A stretch of DNA of 64,000 bases from Microvirga sp. TS319 (GTDB lineage: Bacteria; Pseudomonadota; Alphaproteobacteria; Rhizobiales; Beijerinckiaceae): contig NZ_JBGGGT010000002.1 of the NCBI RefSeq assembly GCF_041276405.1, positions 1,897,001 to 1,961,000 of the forward strand, given 5' to 3'. Position numbers and translations under genes: made by a program. Position 1 is the stretch's first letter, and every line of letters starts with the position of its first letter. This document shows positions 59,038 through 64,000 of the stretch, piece after piece. Under the pieces are notes generated by a model, which worked only from the letters and a program-made list of their open reading frames with translations, was not told where the DNA came from and searched no databases.

Positions 59038-60354
59038 TTAAACGGCCGTCCCGTGCAGGTCGTACTCGTCCGAGCTCTCGATCTTCACGTTGACGATCTC
59101 GCCCGGCTTCAGCGGGGTCTTGGACGCCACGTAGACGACGCCGTCGATCTCGGGCGCGTCGTACTTGGTGCGACCGGTGGCGACGGTGGCGCCCTGTTCG
59201 TCGATGATGACCGGCAGGGTCTTGCCGACGCGTCCCTTCAGAAGCTCGGCGCTGACCGTCTGCTGAGTCTGCATGAACCGGTGCCAGCGCTCTTCCTTGA
59301 CCTCGTCGGGCACTGCGCCCGCGATGTCGTTGGCAGGGGCGCCCTGGACGGGTTCGTACTGGAAGCATCCGGCGCGATCGATCTTGGCCTCCTGAAGCCA
59401 CTGCATCAGGAAATTCACGTCTTCTTCGGTCTCGCCCGGGAAGCCGACGATGAAGGTCGACCGGATGGCGAGATCCGGGCAGATCTCACGCCACTTCCTG
59501 ATGCGATCCAGGGTCTTTTCCTGGTTGCCGGGACGGCGCATGGCCTTGAGCACGCTCGGCGAGGCGTGCTGGAAGGGAATGTCGAGATAGGGAAGGATCT
59601 TGCCCTCCGCCATGAGCGGGATGATCTCGTCCACATGCGGGTAGGGATAGACGTAGTGCATGCGCACCCACATGCCGAGCTCGCCCAGCTCCTTGCCGAG
59701 TTCGTAGAAGCGCGTGCGGACCTCGCGATCCTTCCAGAGGCTCGGTTGGTACTTGATGTCGAGGCCGTAGGCGCTGGTGTCCTGCGAGATGACCAGCAGC
59801 TCCTTCACGCCGGCCCTGGCGAGCTTTTCGGCCTCGCGCAGCACGTCCCCGATGGGGCGGCTGACCAGATCGCCGCGCAGCTTCGGGATGATGCAGAAGG
59901 TGCAGCGGTTGTTGCAGCCCTCGGAAATCTTCAAATAGGCATAGTGGCGCGGCGTGAGCTTCACCCCCTGAGGGGGTACCAGGTCGACGAAGGGGTCGTG
60001 CGCGGGAGGGGCGGCCTCGTGAACGGCGGAAACGACCGATTCGTAGGCCTGCGGACCCGTGATCGCGAGCACGTTCGGAAAATGCTCGCGGATCTGCTCG
60101 GGCTCGGCGCCCATGCAGCCGGTCACGATGACCTTGCCGTTCTCGGCCATGGCCTCGCCGATCGCCTCGAGGGACTCGGCCTTGGCGCTGTCGAGGAAGC
60201 CGCAGGTATTGACGATGACCACGTCCGCCCCGTCATGCTCCTTGGTCAGCTGATAACCTTGAGCGCGAAGCTGGGTGATGATGCGCTCGGAATCGACCAG
60301 GGCCTTCGGGCAGCCCAGGGACACGAACGAGACTTTGGGTGCGGGAGCATTCAT
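59038..60354 (-). CDS. rimO: Ribosomal protein S12 methylthiotransferase RimO
   Basis: Radical-SAM enzyme adding a methylthio group to Asp of ribosomal protein S12. The 438-residue protein has the N-terminal MTTase domain with three cluster cysteines ([34 protein letters not shown]), the radical-SAM motif [18 protein letters not shown] (about 155-172) and a C-terminal TRAM domain. The presence of SxGCPKxLVDSE identifies RimO rather than Mia[10 protein letters not shown] at 60354 is the preferred start; the frame is open 25 codons further upstream without conserved sequence. Confidence 0.95.
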   Translation of the reverse strand: MNAPAPKVSFVSLGCPKALVDSERIITQLRAQGYQLTKEHDGADVVIVNTCGFLDSAKAESLEAIGEAMAENGKVIVTGCMGAEPEQIREHFPNVLAITGPQAYESVVSAVHEAAPPAHDPFVDLVPPQGVKLTPRHYAYLKISEGCNNRCTFCIIPKLRGDLVSRPIGDVLREAEKLARAGVKELLVISQDTSAYGLDIKYQPSLWKDREVRTRFYELGKELGELGMWVRMHYVYPYPHVDEIIPLMAEGKILPYLDIPFQHASPSVLKAMRRPGNQEKTLDRIRKWREICPDLAIRSTFIVGFPGETEEDVNFLMQWLQEAKIDRAGCFQYEPVQGAPANDIAGAVPDEVKEERWHRFMQTQQTVSAELLKGRVGKTLPVIIDEQGATVATGRTKYDAPEIDGVVYVASKTPLKPGEIVNVKIESSDEYDLHGTAV

Positions 60355-60805
60355 CCGCGAAATTCCACTCTTAGAGACTGTAAGGACATCGGGAAGGCGG
60401 CCGTAGCGGGGCTTTCCGTGCGAAATCATGGCGAGGGAGCCCTGAGCGGGCGCACGGCGCAGGCCGTCCGGCGCGCAGCGAGCCCGGTATCTCGGCGCTC
60501 CGAGGGAACCTTCTCAAGTTGACGTCACGCTCCGCGCAGGCGCTCCGGGCGAGGGAGCGCGCGACTGAGGCGCGGGAATGCCTTACAACAGAGGGCCCGC
60601 CTTTACAACACCGGACAGACTTGCTGTTCTCAGGGCCGAAGAGGCGTAAGCTCTTGAACGGCCTAGGTTGTTCTGCGGCCGGCGCCGTGCCGGGGCGGAT
60701 CCGTCCTTGATGCGGGTCAACGCTTCCGCCGCCTGATCGTTTAAGATCCGAAGCCGGGGAGCATATTGCCCCGGGCCCGCCGGACCCCGACACGAGGAGG
60801 AGCCA
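60355..60805. other. Divergent intergenic region, no gene seen
   Basis: 451 bases between rimO and the 2-hydroxyacid dehydrogenase gene. No dispersed repeat, RNA gene or conserved ORF was recognised. It should carry both divergent promoters; I could not single out a convincing one. A good ribosome site (GAGGAGGAG) lies at its right end. Confidence 0.5.
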
Positions 60806-61813
60806 TTGCGGATCGCAGTCTTCAGCACGAAGCGTTACGACCAGCGCTTTCTGGAGGCGGCCTGTGCGGGCACCGGACACGGCCTGACCTTTTTCGAGGC
60901 GCGGCTCTCCGTTCAGACCTGCGAACTCGTGGCGGACGCGGATGCGGTCTGCGCCTTCGTCAACGACGACGTGGGCGCCGACGTGCTGGCGGCTCTCGGT
61001 GCCAGGGGCATTCGCCTCGTCGTCTTGCGCTCGGCAGGCTTCAATAACGTGGATCTCGAGGCGGCCAAGCGTCTGGGAATCGCGATCGCCCGGGTGCCGG
61101 CCTATTCGCCCCACGCGGTCGCCGAGTACACGCTCGCCCTGATCCTCGCGCTCAACCGCATGACCCACCGCGCCTATAATCGGGTGCGGGAGGGCAACTT
61201 TGCCCTGGAAGGGCTCCTCGGCTTCGATCTCGCGGGCAAGACGGTCGGGGTCGTGGGAACCGGCAAGATCGGCGAGGTGATGTGCCGCATCCTGATCGGG
61301 CTCGGATGCCGCGTGATCGCCTTCGATCCCCAGCCGAACCCGACCTGTCTCGGCATGGGCGTGACCTATGTGCCGGTCGAGGACCTGTTCTCGGCGTCCG
61401 ACATCATCACCCTGCATTGCCCGCTCACGCCCGCGACGCGCCATCTGGTCAATGAAGAGGCGCTGCGGCGCATGAAGCCGGGCGTGATGCTGATCAACAC
61501 GAGCCGCGGGGCCGTCGTCGATACGCAGGCCGTCCTGCAAGGGCTGAAGGACGGGGTGATCGGCTATCTCGGTCTCGACGTCTACGAGGAGGAGGCCGAC
61601 CTGTTCTTCGAGGACCTCTCGGCGCGCTTCATCGACGACGACGTGTTCGCCAGGCTGCTCACCTTCCCGAACGTGCTCATGACAGGGCACCAAGCCTTCT
61701 TCACCAAGGAGGCGCTGACGAACATCGCTGAAACGACCATCGCCAATGTCACGGCGTTCGAGCGGACCGGCAGGGCCGCCTATGAGGTCTCCACCGAAAG
61801 GATCGCGCGGTAG
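60806..61813 (+). CDS. D-2-hydroxyacid dehydrogenase, D-lactate dehydrogenase-like
   Basis: NAD-dependent reductase of 2-oxoacids. The 335-residue protein has the Rossmann motif [20 protein letters not shown] (about 145-164), the catalytic Arg region [11 protein letters not shown], Glu in [14 protein letters not shown] and His in [13 protein letters not shown]. The start [15 protein letters not shown] and the YEEE(A/S)xxFF motif are typical of the fermentative LdhA/FldH group. The start codon is TTG 60806, supported by the strong GAGGAGGAG five bases upstream; no in-frame ATG precedes the fold. Its TAG stop is the first triplet of a repeat array. Confidence 0.92.
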   Translation: MRIAVFSTKRYDQRFLEAACAGTGHGLTFFEARLSVQTCELVADADAVCAFVNDDVGADVLAALGARGIRLVVLRSAGFNNVDLEAAKRLGIAIARVPAYSPHAVAEYTLALILALNRMTHRAYNRVREGNFALEGLLGFDLAGKTVGVVGTGKIGEVMCRILIGLGCRVIAFDPQPNPTCLGMGVTYVPVEDLFSASDIITLHCPLTPATRHLVNEEALRRMKPGVMLINTSRGAVVDTQAVLQGLKDGVIGYLGLDVYEEEADLFFEDLSARFIDDDVFARLLTFPNVLMTGHQAFFTKEALTNIAETTIANVTAFERTGRAAYEVSTERIAR

Positions 61814-62030
61814 GGCATCGAGCGCAAAAGTGGGACCCGGTTTTGCGTGAAAAGATGCTCAGGCAAGGACAGCATCGAGCGCAAAAGTGGGACCCGGTTT
61901 TGCGTGAAAAGATGCTCAGGCAAGGACAGCATCGAGCGCAAAAGTGGGACCCGGTTCTACGTGAAATGGTGCCCAAAACCAAACTGTTGAAGCCGTCGGA
62001 CGTGAGTTCGATTTCACGTCCGATGCTTTA
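61811..62030. repeat. Tandem array of the palindromic repeat
   Basis: Three units with a 57-base period, starting GCATCGAGCGCAAAAGTGGG at 61815, 61872 and 61929; the third diverges in its second half. A type-2 hairpin (GTCGGACGTGAGTTCGAT ... CACGTCCGATGCTTTA) closes the array. It fills all of the space between two convergent genes: its first three bases are the stop of the dehydrogenase, and its last three form the TAA stop of the PAS gene. Confidence 0.9.
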
Positions 62031-62465
62031 AGGAGCCTTCGATACGGCTCCCAGCAGCGTCATGACATGGCCTTCGCCCCATGTCGGCAGCACGAGGCGG
62101 GCATAGCCGGCCGCCGGGGAGCGAAAATATGTCGGGCTCTTCTGCGAGACCGCCATGAGGCACTGCTCCGTGAACTCCTCCAGGGGAGGCTTCTGCGGCA
62201 TCTCGTCGGAGAACCGTCCTGCGAGTGCGGTGCCGTAATCCCCGACAATCGCCTCGCCCGCCGTCTCGAACCGGAACCTGTCGGGGTTCTCGAAAGCGGT
62301 CAGGAGAAGGAGGTTGGGCGAAAGGTCCGGCAGGCGGGACAGGTCCACATCGTCCGAGAACGGCATGGAATTCTCGCCCCGGATGAGATCCTTCCAATAA
62401 TCCAGCACCTTCGCGAGGTCGGATTCGAGAGTTCCGGGCAGCGCGGAAGACAGAGCCGATGACAT
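62028..62465 (-). CDS. PAS-domain protein (PAS_5 type)
   Basis: A 145-residue protein of the small PAS-like family common in alphaproteobacteria. It starts MSSALSSALPGTLESDLAKV and contains YWKDLIRGENSMPFSDDVDL, then LLTAFENPDRFRFETAGEAI and VGDYGTALAGRF, the pattern of PAS_5. There is no effector domain, so it may act as a stand-alone sensor; its ligand is unknown. ATG 62465 is preferred; the frame is open upstream into a repeat copy at 62525-62637, which is unlikely to be coding. Its TAA stop is the last triplet of the repeat array. Confidence 0.78.
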   Translation of the reverse strand: MSSALSSALPGTLESDLAKVLDYWKDLIRGENSMPFSDDVDLSRLPDLSPNLLLLTAFENPDRFRFETAGEAIVGDYGTALAGRFSDEMPQKPPLEEFTEQCLMAVSQKSPTYFRSPAAGYARLVLPTWGEGHVMTLLGAVSKAP

Positions 62466-62524
62466 GTCCGATCTCACCTTGACGTTCGAGGATCCCACGA
62501 GAGGCAAAGCGCCGACCCAGGATG

Positions 62525-62637
62525 TAGCGCCTCGTTCGCAAAAGTGGACCCGGTTTCTCGCAGGAACGATGCGCGCTCTCGAAGGGGCATCCGATTCACT
62601 CCCAAAAGTGGAGGCCACTCCCTGCGTCCGATGCTAG
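62525..62637. repeat. Palindromic repeat, two-hairpin copy between divergent genes
   Basis: TAGCGCCTCGTTCGCAAAAG ... GGAACGATGCGCGCTC, then GGCATCCGATTCACTCCC ... CTGCGTCCGATGCTAG. It matches the lpxB copy in order of the two hairpins. It lies 60 bases upstream of the PAS gene and 67 bases upstream of pfkB, so promoters must overlap or adjoin it. Confidence 0.85.
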
Positions 62638-62703
62638 GTTTCCCGCCTCATGCGGGTAGGGCTCCCGTCGCGCGCCCTATAACAATGCGGCGGGGACGAG
62701 CAC

Positions 62704-63684
62704 ATGGAGGTTGCGGGCGTGCCGGATATCGTAACGATCACCCTGAATCCGGCGCTCGATGTATCGACGAGCGCGGACGCGGTGGCGCCGACGGACAAGG
62801 TCCGCTGCGGCGCCGTCCGGCACGATCCTGGCGGGGGCGGGATCAACGTGGCGCGGGTCGTTCAGACCCTCGGCGGGCGCGCCCTGGCCGTGTTCCCGGC
62901 CGGAGGCCCGACCGGTGCGATGATCGAAGACCTCCTCGATGGAATGGACATCCCGGCGCGGAAAATTCCCATCGGCGGCGTCACGCGGGAGAGCTTCACG
63001 ATCGACGAGCGCAAAAGCGGCCTCCAATATCGTTTCGTCATGCCGGGACCGGAGCTAAGCCCGAAGGAACGTCGGGCCTGCCTCGACGAGATCGCCCGTG
63101 CCGCCGAGGGCGCCCGGATGGCTGTCCTGAGCGGGAGCCTTCCTCCCGGGGTGTCGCCGGATTTCGTGCAGGAGACTGCCGATCTCGCCACGCGGGTCGG
63201 CGCGCGCTTCGTGCTCGACACCTCCGGAGAGGCCCTGCGTCATGTGAGATCCGGCGCATATCTGATCAAGCCCAGCCTTCGCGAGCTGCGGGAGTGGCTC
63301 GGGCGGGAGCTGAGAAGCGAGGCGGAGCAGGTCGACGGAGCCTACGGGCTGATCGCCCGAGGCGTTTCCGAGGTCATGCTCGTCTCGCTGGGCGCAGAGG
63401 GGGCGCTTCTGGTGACCTCGCAGGGATACGAGAGGTTGCCCGCCATCGACGTTCCCGTGTGTTCGGCGGTGGGGGCCGGGGACAGCATGGTGGCTGCCGT
63501 CTGCTTCGGGCTCGTCCAGGGTCTCGACCTGCGCAGCGCCGTGCGCCTCGGCATGGCGGCGGGGGCCGCGACGCTCATGACTCCCGGAACGGGACTGTGC
63601 CGACGGGAGGACGTCGAGCGCCTCTACGCGCAGCAAACCGCGTCGGCTACCATCGCTCCACTGAAGGCCATCCCTCGTTCCTGA
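62704..63684 (+). CDS. pfkB: PfkB-family hexose kinase (6-phosphofructokinase II / 1-phosphofructokinase type)
   Basis: Sugar kinase of the ribokinase fold. The 326-residue protein begins VPDIVTITLNPALDVSTSA; the substrate motif DPGGGGINVARVVQTLGG is at about 42-59 and the catalytic anion-hole motif CSAVGAGDSMVAAVCFG at about 252-268, with VLSGSLPPGVSPDF between. The TLNPALDxS start favours the 6-phosphofructokinase II/1-phosphofructokinase/tagatose-6-phosphate group; the exact sugar phosphate is not certain. It precedes an alpha-glucan phosphorylase gene by 48 bases, consistent with a glycogen-to-glycolysis role. Confidence 0.9.
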   Translation: MEVAGVPDIVTITLNPALDVSTSADAVAPTDKVRCGAVRHDPGGGGINVARVVQTLGGRALAVFPAGGPTGAMIEDLLDGMDIPARKIPIGGVTRESFTIDERKSGLQYRFVMPGPELSPKERRACLDEIARAAEGARMAVLSGSLPPGVSPDFVQETADLATRVGARFVLDTSGEALRHVRSGAYLIKPSLRELREWLGRELRSEAEQVDGAYGLIARGVSEVMLVSLGAEGALLVTSQGYERLPAIDVPVCSAVGAGDSMVAAVCFGLVQGLDLRSAVRLGMAAGAATLMTPGTGLCRREDVERLYAQQTASATIAPLKAIPRS

Positions 63685-63732
63685 CCACCGCCACAGGCGT
63701 CTCACGCTTCGAGAAGCCATGGAGAAGCATCA

Positions 63733-64000
63733 GTGTCCGCCATCGAACCCTATCTGCCTCACACGCGGATTGCCTATCTTTCCATGGAGATCGCCCTCCG
63801 GAGCGAGATGCATACCTATTCCGGCGGGCTCGGCGTTCTCGCGGGCGACGCCGTCCGGTCGGCCGCCGATCTCAGCCTCCCGATGGTTTTCGTCACGCTT
63901 GCCAGCCGCCAGGGTTATCTGGGGCAAGAGATCGACGCGAAGGGCTGGCAGATCGACCATGCCGACGCCTGGGAACCCGAGGATTGGGCGACGCCTCTCC
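63733..64000 (+). CDS. Alpha-glucan phosphorylase, 3' end beyond window
   Basis: Only the first 89 codons are present. They read SAIEPYLPHTRIAYLSMEIA, then MHTYSGGLGVLAGDAVRSAA and SRQGYLGQEIDAKGWQ, the N-terminal signature of GT35 phosphorylases of the short alpha-glucan (AlgP/GlgP-like) type that release glucose 1-phosphate from glycogen. GTG 63733 is the start: GGAGAAG lies eight bases upstream, and the nearby ATG at 63719 is in another frame. Probably co-transcribed with pfkB. Confidence 0.88.
   Translation, partial: MSAIEPYLPHTRIAYLSMEIALRSEMHTYSGGLGVLAGDAVRSAADLSLPMVFVTLASRQGYLGQEIDAKGWQIDHADAWEPEDWATPL

Noticed and set aside
61811..62030. Regular 57-base repeats resembling a small CRISPR array
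   Set aside because: The whole unit is repeated, so there are no unique spacers, and each unit is a known copy of the dispersed palindrome. No cas genes nearby.
62466..62618. N-terminal extension of the PAS protein through the upstream repeat
   Set aside because: The extension is encoded largely by a repeat copy, and the ATG at 62465 gives a normal family start; it differs from lpxB because no upstream coupled start supports translation here.

Overview
The window is chromosomal DNA from a GC-rich alphaproteobacterium of the order Hyphomicrobiales (Rhizobiales). Gene order, protein character and style of intergenic repeats fit the Methylobacteriaceae/Microvirga area best, but genus is an inference. 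The evidence is the block frr-uppS-cdsA-dxr-rseP-bamA-lpxD-fabZ-lpxA-lpxI-lpxB, the LpxI (not LpxH) lipid A branch, an E1-beta pyruvate dehydrogenase subunit with its own lipoyl domain, an alphaproteobacterial LexA box (GTTC-N7-GTTC) in front of lexA, and the run tpiA / ppiD-trpE-trpG-trpD-trpC-moaC-moeA ... lexA / comEC / gltX / gltA.

Layout. 1-11.7 kb: ribosome recycling, undecaprenyl-PP, CDP-DAG and DXP-pathway enzymes, the site-2 protease RseP, outer-membrane assembly (BamA) and lipid A synthesis, all on the plus strand. 11.8-18.8 kb: an arginase/agmatinase-family enzyme, citrate synthase and glutamyl-tRNA synthetase on minus, ComEC on plus, LexA on minus. 18.8-28 kb: an accessory island with two very large RTX/cadherin-like secreted proteins and about 1.1 kb of apparently gene-free DNA. 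28-35.7 kb: a tightly packed minus-strand operon ppiD-trpE-trpG-trpD-trpC-moaC-moeA. 35.8-39.1 kb: tpiA, secG, pyrG. 39.3-41.8 kb: a third RTX protein with seven N-terminal repeats. 41.9-47.4 kb: VOC-family protein, DUF350 membrane protein, kdsA, an MFS exporter, queF and enolase. 47.6-54.0 kb: ftsB and the complete pyruvate dehydrogenase operon. 54.3-56.7 kb: an acyltransferase and the 3' remnant of a fourth RTX gene. 56.8-64 kb: cupin protein, dctA, rimO, a 2-hydroxyacid dehydrogenase, a PAS protein, a PfkB kinase and the start of an alpha-glucan phosphorylase.

Two non-housekeeping themes stand out. First, a dispersed palindromic repeat family (REP/BIME-like, built from two hairpin types, often ending in CTAG) occurs at twelve loci. 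One copy lies in frame inside the 5' end of lpxB. At four loci the repeat ends supply the stop codons of six genes, and in two convergent pairs (MFS/queF and 2-hydroxyacid dehydrogenase/PAS) the entire intergenic space is repeat with both stop codons inside it. Second, a family of RTX proteins (three intact, one remnant) shares a C-terminal module presumed to be the type I secretion signal, and an AT-rich, partly palindromic element lies upstream of each. No type I secretion genes are present in the window.

Most housekeeping calls rest on recognisable motifs and are secure. Promoters, operators and repeat borders were read by eye and are approximate. No tRNA, rRNA, CRISPR array, insertion sequence with a transposase, or phage was found.
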